Assembly (NCBI GenBank): GCA_023376005.1
Contig: CM042145.1
Location: 99,720,992 to 99,784,991, forward strand
Source: Doryteuthis pealeii
Taxonomy: Eukaryota > Mollusca > Cephalopoda > Myopsida > Loliginidae
Reading direction: 5' to 3'
Length of the DNA stretch: 64,000 nt
The position numbers and the translations under genes are program-made. The notes beneath the pieces were generated by a model. It was not told where the DNA came from. It worked only from the letters and a program-made list of their open reading frames with translations, and did no database searches. Below are positions 23,586 to 34,297 of the stretch, one piece after another; position 1 is the first letter of the stretch, and every line of letters starts with the position of its first letter.

Positions 23586-24075
23586 CCAACTAAATGTAGA
23601 TATATCAATGTATGCACACATGCACGTATGTGTGTAATATATATATATATAGGTTGGAAGACAGTAGAAATAGATGAAACGATGAGCATCTTATCAATAT
23701 ACATAAAGAAGTATACAATCATTGCATTTTACCAGCAATAATATGGTTATGAAACCTAAAAATCAAGTAAATCACTAAAAAAAAAAAAAGTCATTAAGAG
23801 ATCAATAGAAATCTGATATTTGACCAAAGTAAAAGATATGGAAATTAGTAAACATCAAAAATGGAAGTGATCTGAGCTAGTAGGGTGGATAACAAATGAG
23901 GTAAAAGACCTGATTTAGAGAAGAAGATATAAGCTAGTGGATTATACTGGTAAGACATAGACCAATCAAATTAATCATGGAAGAAATGGAGAAAGGCCAA
24001 TGGTCGACCCAAAATGACTGATGAGTAACAAAATTGTAAATATTCATTTCTCGTTTGTTAAGTAACTTTAATTCA

Positions 24076-24204
24076 AGGCGGGGGAGGTCCTCATGGTGGA
24101 CTGCAACACCATAGTAAGCGAGTTTGAACTTCAGTCACACTACTATGTTTACATTTGGCCTAATATCATTGGGAAAGGTATGAACCCCATTATCACCCAA
24201 GCTA
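24076..24204 (+). repeat. SINE family S2, 5' part
   Basis: GAGGTCCTCATGGTGGACTGCAACACCATAGTAAGCGAG and ATCATTGGGAAAGGTATGAACC. It is interrupted by S3 at 24205. Confidence 0.75.
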
Positions 24205-24495
24205 GGGTACCACACATGGTGTAATGGTTAGCAAACCATTGTTATTGAGTTTGAGTCCCATTGGGTGCCCCTTATTTGTGGCCTTGTGCTTAGTAAATAA
24301 CTACAATACTCATCTCATTTTTATTTCCTATTACTGCTTCGATGAGTCCCTGTGGCGTAATGGTTAACATGCTGGACTGCAACATCGTAGTAAGCGAGAT
24401 CAAACACCAGTCATGCTATGACATTCACTACTGTTCTTTTACAAGGATGGCTTTGGCATTAAATAACCCATGAAGTTTGATATACCATTAAACAA
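24205..24495 (+). repeat. S3 + S2 composite, second copy
   Basis: S3 (ACCACACATGGTGTAATGGTTAGCAAACCATTG, 24205-24335) runs through TATTACTGCTTCGATGAGTCCC into S2 (GTGGCGTAATGGTTAACATG, to about 24495). The junction is the same as at 16061-16395, so the pair was copied as a unit. The S2 part has an internal deletion after GACATTCACT. It keeps the 3' tail ATTAAATAACCCATGAAGTTTGATATACC. Confidence 0.8.
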
Positions 24496-24607
24496 AGAAA
24501 CCAAACCAAACTTTTTAACATCTTTGAGTTTAATATCAGTTAGTATCAACATCTTGGCTTTTTATTTATTCAAATTAAGCCAACAGTAGGAGATATAGAA
24601 AATCCCA

Positions 24608-25060
24608 AGAGGAAGAAGTAATACTGGCTCGGCTGTGCATTGGCCATACAAGGCTTACGCACCCTTTTATACTCAAACAAGATCACAGTGTGAAACATGC
24701 CAAACACCCTTCACTGTCAAACATTTCCTCATAGATTGTGGAGCTTTCGCTCCATCAGAAAGAAATTTTTCAACACAAATAATATGAAAGATCTATTTGA
24801 AAATACTAACATACATAGTATTTTGTTCTTCTTGAGAGAAATAAAATTATGAATCGGCTATAAAATACATCCACGAAAATATCTACAAAAATAAACCTGT
24901 AAAGGAAACTTGATTACAAACTGTTGTCTCATACTCTAACAATTAGTTTAAAATTAAAATATTTACCTACAAAGTATTCCCTTACAAACGATATATTAAA
25001 AAAAAAAGTTTTGGCATTACATAACCCCCAGGGTTGAATTGCCATTTGGTGAAATCCTTG
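24608..25060 (+). pseudogene. LINE ORF2 C-terminus with 3' UTR and tail
   Basis: Three frames in succession read LARLCIGHTRLTHPF, CETCQTPFTVKHFLIDCGAFAP (a Cys/His cluster) and RKKFFNTNNMKDLFENTNIHS, a classic non-LTR retrotransposon C-terminal region, with at least two frameshifts. The 3' end TTTGGCATTACATAACCCCCAGGGTTGAATTGCC resembles the SINE S2/S5 tail. Confidence 0.8.
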
Positions 25061-25065
25061 GGTAT

Positions 25066-25240
25066 CAAAAAAAATTTTACCTCCTACAATTCGTATTTAG
25101 ACTCATTGCCATTCAAAAATAATTTTGCATTTCTGGGCACATAACCTGTTAGAATCTATGTCACCATTTTGTGACAGTATAATTTGGTGTAGTTGTTGAA
25201 TCCTTAGAATGCATATAGGAGTCTTATTCCAAGTTCGACC
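25066..25240 (-). pseudogene. Gag-like retroelement fragment
   Basis: The reverse strand reads RILTGYV..., FLNGNESKYEL and EVKFF with frameshifts and a stop, parallel to 39285-39482 on the same strand. A decayed fragment of a retroelement gag-like region; the exact family is not certain. Confidence 0.45.
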
Positions 25241-25375
25241 ACTCTGTTTTAATCCATATAACTTTTTAACTTTCCAAACACAATTTCTACTTTTATCTTT
25301 AAAACCTTTTGGAGGGTCTGTATAGAATTAAAACAAACATTATTCAAATCTTTGAAATTAAATATGGAGTACGAG

Positions 25376-25535
25376 TACCTGTTAGGGTCCCATCTATGGG
25401 TTAAATAGAAAAATGTGTTTATAAAAAAATTGAGTATCCATTAAAAATGAATTTATTTCAAAACTTTATCGGCATTAAATAACCCACTGAGGTTGATATG
25501 CCGTGAAACAAAACGAACCAAATCAAACAAGCAAC
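25376..25535 (+). repeat. SINE family S5, 3' end only
   Basis: TACCTGTTAGGGTCCCATCTATGGG, GCATTAAATAACCCACTGAGG and GATATGCCGTGAAAC, then an AAAC-rich run. Confidence 0.85.
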
Positions 25536-25882
25536 TGTATAACTAGTTATATTTTTGTATAACAGATTCTTACTATTATTTGGAGGTATGACTAATCAGA
25601 TAACATTTCTAAAACTCAAATGGTTGTAATATGTATCTTACTAATCTTTTTATTAATTCATTTATTTGTTTTTTTAACTTAGTTTTAATTTTAAGTTTCT
25701 TGCTTGTTCTGTTAACCTCTCTTACCTTTTTTGGGTTTTTTCTTCTTGCACTTACTACTCCTCCTCCTCCTCACCTCTCGATCTCTGTCTCTCTCTGTCT
25801 CTCTCTCACCTTTCTAGTCCCTGGTTGTTCTATCCAATTGTAACCTGCATGAAGCATGTTGTGCTGCTTGCTATCCTTACAG

Positions 25883-26335
25883 ATTATCCAGCCACGAACC
25901 TAATCGGATCCAGTCCCCTTACCGCCAATATAGCACACACTATGTGCCTTTCTATCGCAGAGCTGAAAATGCTGAAAAACAAAAATCGGTGACCAACAGC
26001 ACCACCGCCACCACCACTGCCATCGCAGACGCCACCACCGGCACCACTAATACTACGACCACAGTGGCAGCGACAATTTCAACTTCAACCAGCACCACCA
26101 CCACCCCTACAGTTACAACAAAAGTCAGCCTCCCAGTCCCCGAAAAGACTACGAACGCCGACGCTGATAATGACATCACTCCTACTCCTTCTCCTCATCC
26201 AACTACTACATCATCCATTACTAACACTGCAAGTAGCGCATTTTCGGTAGCAAGAGTAACCACACCATCGGCTGTCACATCGAGTACTTCAGCTACAGAG
26301 CATTTGGCCAGCCTCTCATCACCACAGATTAGAAG
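25883..26335 (+). CDS. PPP1R12A: MYPT exon: long Thr/Ser-rich linker
   Basis: Acceptor CTTACAG|A, donor AGAAG|GTAGAC. The first base completes an Arg codon begun at 12322, and the last two bases begin the codon finished at 29728. It encodes LSSHEPNRIQSPYRQYST, then PFYRRAENAEKQKS, a stretch of more than 80 residues that is largely Thr, Ala, Ser and Val coded by ACC/ACT/ACA repeats, then ATEHLASLSSPQIR. This corresponds to the Thr/Ser-rich disordered stretch before the first ROCK site of vertebrate MYPT1. Such low-complexity codon runs often vary in length. The donor is weak but phase-consistent; reading past it hits a TAG at once. Confidence 0.88.
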
Positions 26336-26561
26336 GTAGACAATCCACGATGCTTGAAAATGACAAAAAAAAAAGCACTTTTTGTTTTCACTTTACTACA
26401 GAGTTTGCTTTTGTTTAGATTTTGTTGTTTTCTCTCTAATCTTTTGTGCATGTTTTCATTTTTATGCCTTATTTTTAGTTAGGGGCAGATTTTTAGGGGA
26501 ATAGTATTCTTTTAGCTAGAGGAGAAAGTTTTTTTTTTTTTAAAATTCATACAAGCAAATA

Positions 26562-26890
26562 TTTCTATTTCTCTGAATTTTTTGAATGAGGCTTGATAAT
26601 TTGGACTATTTTCCTCATCTTTATTGTTATCTGTACAACGTTTCAACCGATATGTGCCCTCTGGCCTTCTTTAGGTATTTCTTGTTGAACTTGGGACCCT
26701 TCTTGTCGTAATGGGGGAGGGGGCTTCTCTTCAAACTCAGGAGACTTCACGGAACTCTGATTAGTCCCAAATTACGACAAGAAGGTTCCCGAGTCCAACA
26801 AGAAATACCTGAAGAAGGCTGCAGGGCACATCGGCCAAAACATTGTACAGATAACAATAAAGATGAGAACAATAGTCCGAATAATCCAAA
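26562..26890. repeat. Large fold-back element, family E
   Basis: The left arm (TTTGGACTATTTTCCTCATCTTTATTGTTATCTGTACAACG) pairs with the right arm (CATTGTACAGATAACAATAAAGATGAG...). The inner arms TGTCGTAATGGGGG... and ATTACGACAAGAAGG also pair. The right arm contains CCTGAAGAAGGCTGCAGG...CGGCC. About 325 bp forming one hairpin. Confidence 0.85.
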
Positions 26891-26941
26891 TAATAGCAAA
26901 TATTTAATTGGAAAATATTACGTCATATATTATTGAATAGT

Positions 26942-27139
26942 GGAGGTACATAGTGTAATGGTTATTTTAGTTAGGGTTCGATTTCCCATTCATAGAAGAT
27001 TAAATTTGTTAATAACTTTTTGAATTTGGGCTCTTTAACCTTGATTAGGTAACCAGTCTAAGAGAAGGAAAACTGACCTTGACCTTGTGTCTCATCCCAC
27101 TTGTGCATAGGGGTTGATGAATAATATATATATATATAT
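26942..27139 (+). repeat. SINE family S4, internally deleted
   Basis: Head TACATAGTGTAATGGTTATTTTAG, a short middle, then GGTAACCAGTCTAAGAGAAGG and CTTGTGTCTCATCCCAC...AGGGGTTG, ending in a TA tract (27122-27140). Confidence 0.7.
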
Positions 27140-29727
27140 TATATATTTATTGGATAGTAGGAAGGTTTTATACTGAAATAGATCTATCCCTTCAGAAAAT
27201 AGATAATGCTATCTCAGTAATATAATTTATGTAAGCTCATGGTGTCTTTATTTTGTTTTTTTTTAGATAACATGTATATTTTTTCTTTATTTTCATCCCA
27301 TCCTAATGAATTAGTGGTAACATTTTGGGAAAATTGAAATCCGATATCTACTTTTGAATTATCTAATTCTTCAGATTTTCTTTTTTTCACAATAATTGGC
27401 CTTGTTGTTTTAAAAACATTTTCTTCTTTAAATAAGTGTTTCCAATAAACTAAGAATAATAATTAATCATAAAGATAAAATATTTTTCTCTTTGAAAAAA
27501 AAAAATGGCCGTGATCTGATATTAGGTTGAAGAACATGGTGACAGATCTTTTAAAGAATGGATGATAAATAAAAATAAAGTGAACGCTGACATTTAACTT
27601 TTTGCTTACTTTAAACCACTCATAGCGGCTCTCCCACCACTGTGACCCTACGTATACCACATCAAAGCAAACTAAAAAAAATTGTTGATTAATTCATTAT
27701 AATTGAGTAAATGGACTCAGGTTACAATAATAGAACTTTATTTGAATAGAATGAGTTATGAGGTGAATAGATAGTGAACTTTGAAATATCCGATCATACA
27801 GATAAAAAATACCAAGAAAATGTAGAAAAATAGATGGTGGAAATTTGGTAGGCAAAGAGTGAAATCATTAAATGCGGAGGAAATTGGCACTAGGCAACAA
27901 ATAAAGTTTAGTTTATATTAAATGGGGATGCTTGCTTTTTTTTTTCTTTTATTGAGGTAGTGGTTAGGATTCAGATAGATCTAACATCAAAGTTATTTAG
28001 CCATTTCTCATTTCATTCATTCTGTATATTTTCATTTTTTATAAAAAAATTTTATAATTTCATAGAGAAAAAAATATATGAGTAGTATGTTAAATAGGTT
28101 TTTCCAAACTTGATTTTTGTTAGATGGATGTTTAGAAAAGTAAATACATTTAACCAGAGCGAATATAAAAAAAAAAATATAAGTTTATTTAGATATTATC
28201 ATCAAAAAATGTAAACACCTTCATTTTCACCTACTGCAGCCCAACAAGAAATCAAATTTTCAGTTCCACATTAAAAGAAATCTGGATTTTTCTCACAAAA
28301 AGTTTGAAAGATTGTTTTTTTTTTTTTTCAACTTCTTTGTTTCTTAATGTTCTACCACTTATGAAAATTGTTAATGATTGAAACAAATGAAAATCTCTTG
28401 TTAAAAGATCTGGTGAGTATGGAGGATGTAGAATAATATTCTATCTTTTCTTGGTTTTGTTTGGCTGCACTTGTTAAAAATGATGCTGATTATATTTTTT
28501 TGATGATAATTTAATAAATTTAACTTAAATTTGTTTCTATATCCTACATAGTAAAACATGATTACTTTCTGAACACCTTAATAATTTTAATATCAAATAA
28601 CAGAAATTAATCATGTAAATACAGAAAGTAGTATTTATCCTTTCAATGTTAATGTAAACATTTCCTGATTGGAATGTTTACACCATAAGATTTTTTTAAT
28701 GCAAAAATTATCATAAAATGTTGTTTGCTGACTTGAACTTAATAATATTTGAGGGAATGATTAAATAAAATTTTTTTTTTTTTTTCATAATCTCACAAGG
28801 AGATCAATTCAAAATATTCCAGGCATACATGTAAAAAAAATTTTAAGAAAAATTATCAAATAATTTGTGAATTTAATGATAATAGATAGTTATGATTAAA
28901 AATAGCTAAACTTTTTTTTTTTTCTTTACCCAAATTGATTTGTGCATAATTCAACAAAGAAATCTTAATGGGAAAAAAATCTTTTAACAACACTGATTGA
29001 CTGTTCCTCTAAACAGATAGCAAGGTTTTGAAATACATCATTATAATCAATATATTCACTCAAGGAAAATGTTCCAACACAAGAAAAAATCATTTTGAGT
29101 GTTACTTTCAGTTTTTCGCCTGTGCGATTTTTAAACCAGTTTGTCGTGCAGTATTTATAGACAGTGAAACTCTACTGATTTACCTCCCTTCAACCTTACT
29201 TTAACATTGAACAAATTTAAATTCTAGGGGAGTTAACTCTGCTTAACAATTTTAAAACATTCAAAATGCAATAGTTAACAAAATAGTTGCTATTTACTAA
29301 GCTTCTAGCATACAGACTTCTGGTTGCTTACAGTACCTGCTTTTTTAAATAGTCACCAATCTCAAAACTAAATCGTCTAATCACTGTTTAATTTCAGTGA
29401 ATTGACAAGAACTGGTGTGTTTTCAACATAACTTGATCAAATTGATGAATCCAATTTGAATTTAGTTTTGTTAGGCTTTCTTTTTTTCTTTTCTTAAGAG
29501 AATGAACCATACACAAAGAAATGTGTAAATGGGGTTGCAAACTTGATTTTTATGAATAATTCTGCAATTTGACAAGAGTTAAAAATTATTTTGTTAAATG
29601 AAAATAATTATAAGACTTGGTTCTTAGGTTTTGTTTTTGTAAATTTAGATTATATACACTTAGATAAATAAATTATAATGTAAAAATATCAAACTATTGA
29701 TTTACAAAAAATGTTTTTATTCTCCAG

Positions 29728-29818
29728 ATCATATGAACCTCCCAAAAGAGATGAAGAAACAGAAACACAGAGAAAAGCAAGGGCAAAACGAGCCAGGGAA
29801 ACTCGTCGTTCTACACAG
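29728..29818 (+). CDS. PPP1R12A: MYPT exon: first ROCK site (T696 equivalent)
   Basis: Acceptor TTCTCCAG|A, donor CACAG|GTAAAA, 30 codons after the shared first base. It encodes SYEPPKRDEETETQRKARAK followed by RARETRRSTQ. Vertebrate MYPT1 has the same arrangement of acidic DEE, basic QRKAR and RRSTQ-GVTL. The Thr codon at 29813-29815 is the ROCK inhibitory site and the Ser before it is the PKA/PKG site of the vertebrate protein. The GVTL half of the motif is in the next exon. This is the strongest identity evidence for the gene. Confidence 0.95.
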
Positions 29819-31233
29819 GTAAAAATAAACATTAAATCTCCACTAAAAGTAGTACAGTATTTTACTTTATAGCAGCTCTTTTAGTATATGATGATTGTAA
29901 TTTTGAAATATTAATAATTATATACAGGTTTGTTTTTGGGGTTGTTGTTTTTTTTGTTATTTCTTTTTCCTAATCCGCATTAAATTTAAAGACTACTTGG
30001 TCATTATTTAACTGTGTAGTTAAACATGTTGTCTTTTTAAAGTCACTGTTTGTGGAATTTATAGATAATTGATTTAATTTCCTTGTGAAGAAATATTTTA
30101 TACAAGTTCTAAGAATATTTTGGTATGACATTCTTGGATCTTTTGTAAATGTGTAATATCGATTATACTCAACTAATCAGTTGGTCTTTTCAAGACTACT
30201 AATCATTATCAAGGCATGCCGACAGTACAGATCCCTTTGACTCTCCTTCACCATTCATCCCTATTGGTTATCACCCTTGGCAAGTTATCAGGATTTTTTT
30301 TTTTTTTTGAGAAGGAAAACTCACATGATCAAAACCCTTACAAGTGTAATACCAGAGATGTATAACTCTGTGACAATAAAACATGCTACCTCAATAATTA
30401 TACAGTCATCTTGATTCTGCTCGTCATTGGATATCAGATTCTGGAGTAGGTGAGGGTGTTATACTAGTCGTACAAGCATGTAACATTGTAAAACATGGGA
30501 TGCAGTATTGTGGATGTGAAGCAAGGTGGATGAATCAAAAAGCAGGCCAATGCCGCACTTCACCTGATGCTGTGCAGAGGAACTTCATAGGTGAATGGCC
30601 AGGATTAAATAATTCAGTCGGTAAACTAGTGCTTCTCATCTATAAGGGTGACGTTTATTGATGATAAAAATAGCCATCAAAAGATAATGGTGGCTCAAGA
30701 CTATTAATGAAGAATTTTGCTTTTTTTCAAAAACCTACCTGATTGATTTAATGATAATACCAAACAATTCATTAATAAAGTCGTCGGGGTGGCCTAGAGT
30801 CAGTATCAGCTAGACAGCGATGGAGTCTACTCCCCTTTTCACTAGCACTAGACCAAAGAGATTTTTTTTACGTCTGAGGTGGAGAGCCACACCTACCATC
30901 ATATCCTCACTTTACCATACAGATCCCTGTGCTACTCCTTGCGCTGAGGTTTAACTCGGTTGGTAGAGTATCCACCTAGGAACCACAAGTTTCCTGGTTC
31001 AATACCGGCTCTTGCCAATTTATTAAATATTTGCATGAATTACTTTTTTTTTTTTTTTTTAATTTATATGAGAGAGCAATTAGAAGTAATTAAGTGAAAA
31101 TATTTTCATATGATTGGAAATTTTCTTTAAAACTTTTTACACCTGATTATTTTTTATTTAATTTATTTTTTTATTTTTTATTTATTTATTTTTTATTTTT
31201 TAAATATTTTGTATGCTATTTCTATTTGTCCAG
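29819..31233 (+). other. Intron with family H and rearranged S1
   Basis: Contains a family H fragment (30211-30300) and an S1 SINE whose tRNA head is inverted (30775-31018). 30301-30770 has no recognised feature. The acceptor region is a long T-rich tract (31140-31230). Confidence 0.7.
30775..31018 (-). repeat. SINE S1, antisense body with inverted tRNA head
   Basis: 30775-30948 is an ordinary antisense S1 body ending GCGCTGAG. A normal antisense copy would continue TTGG...GAGCC; here 30949-31018 instead reads sense GTTTAACTCGGTTGGTAGAG...TTCCTGGTTCAATACCGGCTCTTGCCAA. The head has been precisely flipped relative to the body. Confidence 0.8.
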
Positions 31234-31464
31234 GGTGTTACATTGGAAGAGATTGCAATGGCTGAGAAAATGTTAAAATTAACCAGAGAAGCTGAAGAGA
31301 AAGAGAACAAAGAGAAAGACCATAAAGACAATTCTGATACGTCTGATACAGCCAAAGAGAGATTATCATCTAGTGAAAACAATATCAAAGATGCCTCTCA
31401 AGACTCTTCAAGATCAGAAGAAGTAACTCTGCGAACTCGGCGGCCCTGGGAAGAACGAACTTCG
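31234..31464 (+). CDS. PPP1R12A: MYPT exon: GVTL and charged Lys/Glu region
   Basis: Phase 0 to 0, 77 codons. Acceptor TTTGTCCAG|GGT, donor TCG|GTAAAA. It begins GVTLEEIAMAEKMLKLTREA, completing the ROCK-site motif, then a highly charged stretch (EEKENKEKDHKDNSD), a Ser-rich stretch, and LRTRRPWEERTS. In vertebrate MYPT1 the same motif is followed by a helical Glu/Lys-rich segment. A poly-A run (31466-31488) starts right at the donor and is intronic. Confidence 0.93.
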
Positions 31465-34212
31465 GTAAAAAAAAAAAAAAAAAAAAAAACTCTTTAAATT
31501 AATTATTTTTGATTATCCTTATCTTTAAATACTCCTTTTAAAACTTTTCATCTTTCTAATAACTCTTATAATAGTTTTAAAAAATTATGTTCACATTATC
31601 TGGATTGAGTGGATGGGGTCCGGTATCTATTAATAATGGAGATTAGGTCTCTATTTATCTGTAACCAAAAGTGTGTCACTGCTTACATCACATTACCCAA
31701 AATCGTCATAACATTAGCATTCCCAGTTGATTTTTTTTTAATTGAAGTTATTTTGATTTAATCACATTAGTTATATAGAGCTCTGTAAATAGAGTTCAGA
31801 ACTGTTTGTATTATGCAAATATCCACAGTGGTTCAAGAGTATGAGAATTTAAAGCCACAAATATGGGGGTACAAAAGTGCACATGATTTTGTTAAAAAAA
31901 ATATCAAATCACAAATTCAAAACAATAAATTTAGTAATTTCTTCACCATTTTTTATTTTTGAAACAATTTTGATAAACCCTTGCATTCTTATGTAAAATT
32001 GTATGTTCTTTCTGATTCTGTATTCAAATTTTATGTATCTCCATGCTAGAACCCATTATTTGGGCAATAAGAAGTAGGGATATCAAGGTTTTTTTGGGTT
32101 TTTTTTTTTAAAGTTTACCACAAGATTATTTAACATTTTAATATGGCATATATACATATATATAGTATTGATTTATATAAATAACATCACTTTGGACTTA
32201 AAAATACCTTTTTAAATACCTGCTATGTTGTATTACATACAAGAAATAGAATAATTCTTTATATAATTTTATTTAACAAAGCCTGTCCTGCGTGTGCAGC
32301 TTTGTTTACATAAGTTAGTTTTTTTTTTTTTCCAAAATTGAAAGTTTGACAAAAACCCTGACGGTATACAATCATTAAAATTTCACACATTATATATGAA
32401 AATAATTTTGAGACTCTTCCATTAATTATATAGTGCTCTTTTTTTTTTCTTTTCTTTTTCTTATAAAAAATTTGTATAATGCATTTTTGGCTGTTCAAAG
32501 ACATAACATTTTAACTCGGTGTAAAAAAATAATTCAATGGATCAAAACACAAAAGTTACATATTTAGAAATTTTATTTCCAACCATATATATATTTTAAA
32601 AAATTGGACCAGAAATAAACAAGAAATTACTATTCAAACTGGTACGCTCCGAATTACGACGCCTGTTGAAAGATTGTTCACATTCGGTAGACAAATAAAT
32701 TTTTTTTGAAAATTTAAAGTTTCAAAGCAAAATCCTGACAATGTAGCATCATTTACATTTCACACATTATATATGAAAATAATTCTGAGACTGTCTTCTA
32801 TTAATGATGTAGTGCTTTTTTTTTATTTTTTTATTTTTTATTTTTTTTTATTTGCTCATCATATATTTTTTTGAAGAAATCTCCATTAATTTTGTTCTGG
32901 TGTGGTTTTGCTTCCAAAGGTTGGAAAAGAAAAATGCCCTGTTTGTACTTACAGGTGTCTTCTAATTAACTGTAAAATTTCAAGAATATTGATAAAGATT
33001 TGCCACTTGGATTTTGAAAAACAAAATAGCATTTAAAATTCAGTTTTTAAAAAAAAAAAAATCATATTTTGTGTTTTCGACTGTTTGAAGCAAAATACCG
33101 ATTTAACTCGCTGTAAAAAATAATTCGATGATAAAAACACATAAAAATTACATATTTAGAAAGATTCTTTTCTTTTCTTTCCAACCATATAAATATTTTT
33201 AAGGTTGGGCCGGAAATCCACGAGAAATTGTGATTTTGAACTGATTAAGGTGAAAATTTGTCAATGTCCACCGATTTTTACCAAACGAGCTAGTAATGCT
33301 ATATAACATAGAATAAATACACTTAAAATTTGAGTTTGTAATCTTAGACGATCCTCATTGTTTTTTAAAATAAGTTTTAATAAATACATGCCTGGTAATA
33401 TATGTTTATATATAGTTTATTTTATTTAATATATATTTAAAGTTATCAGAACTAAGTTTTGATTTCATATTGTTTTATTTTTTTTTACTCCTTTAATAAA
33501 TTTGATGATGTTACTTATTTATGGTACAAACTCTCTGACATTGAATTTTTAACTCCTGCCCTGTCAGGCAATATCTTTAAAAAGAATTAATTTTTACACT
33601 GCCCGGAGGTTTTTTTGGGTTTTTTGCTACTTTAGGTAATTCAACCAGTGTTTTAGTGAGTGCACCTGAATACTATACACAATAATTTCATTATTATATA
33701 TTATTAAATGTAGCATTCTCCACATATTCAAAATAACTGCCTCCATCCCTGATGATCTTCCTCTACTTCATTCAATGGTCCACATCCATCTTCAATACTT
33801 TAAAGTTACTTTTCAAGGCATCCTTAACTCTTTCTCTACCAAATTTTCTTGGTATTTTTTACCTGACATTTCAAAGTTCACTATCTATTTCAGTTCAGAA
33901 CTCCCTCTATTCAAATAAAGTCCTTTCATTATTATAATCTGAGTCCTTCTGCTCAATTATAATGAACTAACCAGCGACTTACAGTAGGATCGCATTGGTG
34001 GTAGAGCCACTGTAAGCAGCTTAAAGTAGGCAAAGAGTTAAACCATTTCCTTGGTTTTGTGTTGTTAAATCCATGCACGTACACAGATACACTAATGATA
34101 GCTACATTAGATTAGAACACATTAACAGAATTATTGATAAACATGAAGACATTGGATTTGATATTTCTCAATAAATAAAACTATAATTGTTTTTTCTTTT
34201 TCTGTTGAACAG
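31465..34212 (+). other. Intron with Helitron-like element and internal duplication
   Basis: Most of 31626-33293 looks like one Helitron-like element containing an internal duplication. 33310-33450 shares sequence with the Helitron-like region 48160-48280. 33500-34200 is unremarkable AT-rich DNA with a T-rich acceptor ending TTGAACAG. Confidence 0.6.
31626..33293 (+). mobile_element. Putative Helitron, family 2, with internal duplication
   Basis: Starts A|TCTATTAATAATGGAGATTAGG with a downstream TCTGTAACC, as in copies at 48083 and 50580, and ends ACGAGCTAG|T. Inside, 32330-32640 and 32705-33240 are diverged direct copies (TTTCACACATTATATATGAAAATAATT; TTTCCAACCATATA; TTAACTCG-TGTAAAAAATAATTC). 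The 3' hairpin is poor, so the right border is tentative. Confidence 0.5.
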
Positions 34213-34297
34213 GGCACTCAAGCAACTTACCGAAGATCCAGAGATCAGGATTTGTCAACCAGCAGCACTCCTAATATATATTCTTTTGATACGCTAC
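34213..34297 (+). CDS. PPP1R12A: MYPT exon: TYRRSRDQD segment
   Basis: Phase 0 in, one base over at the end. Acceptor TTGAACAG|GGC, donor CTAC|GTAAGT. It encodes GTQATYRRSRDQDLSTSSTP plus NIYSFDTL and the first base of a Pro codon. Basic and Ser/Thr-rich, linker-like. The trailing base joins CA at 37660. Confidence 0.85.

Larger units (their letters stand above)
12324..25882 (+). other. Largest intron, 13.6 kb, packed with repeats
   Basis: Holds (in order) a TA tract (12963-12998), an intronic segment duplicated at 40600-41140, a Helitron (15521-15933), SINE clusters (15934-16492), a piggyBac-like MITE (16863-17045), two S4 SINEs, family H repeats, a large fold-back (20215-20610), a LINE end (20611-20955), a hAT-like MITE (20965-21161), S5, S1, a 5S-derived SINE, an S2/S3/S2 cluster and another LINE end (24608-25060). 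12330-12960 and 14000-15500 are AT-rich with nothing recognisable. 14101-14115, 15018-15039 and 15139-15156 are poly-T. Confidence 0.7.
26336..29727 (+). other. Intron with fold-back E and an S4 fragment
   Basis: Contains a two-arm fold-back (26562-26890) only about 230 bp past the exon, and an S4 SINE fragment (26942-27139). 27140-29720 is AT-rich intronic DNA with poly-T runs and no feature I recognise. The branch/acceptor region before 29728 is TTTTTATTCTCCAG. Confidence 0.7.

Noticed and set aside
25952..26179. Val-rich frame antisense to the Thr-rich MYPT exon
   Set aside because: Shadow of ACC/ACT codons (GGT/GGC in reverse). The + frame has matching splice sites and phase. The same holds for the - frame at 642-890.
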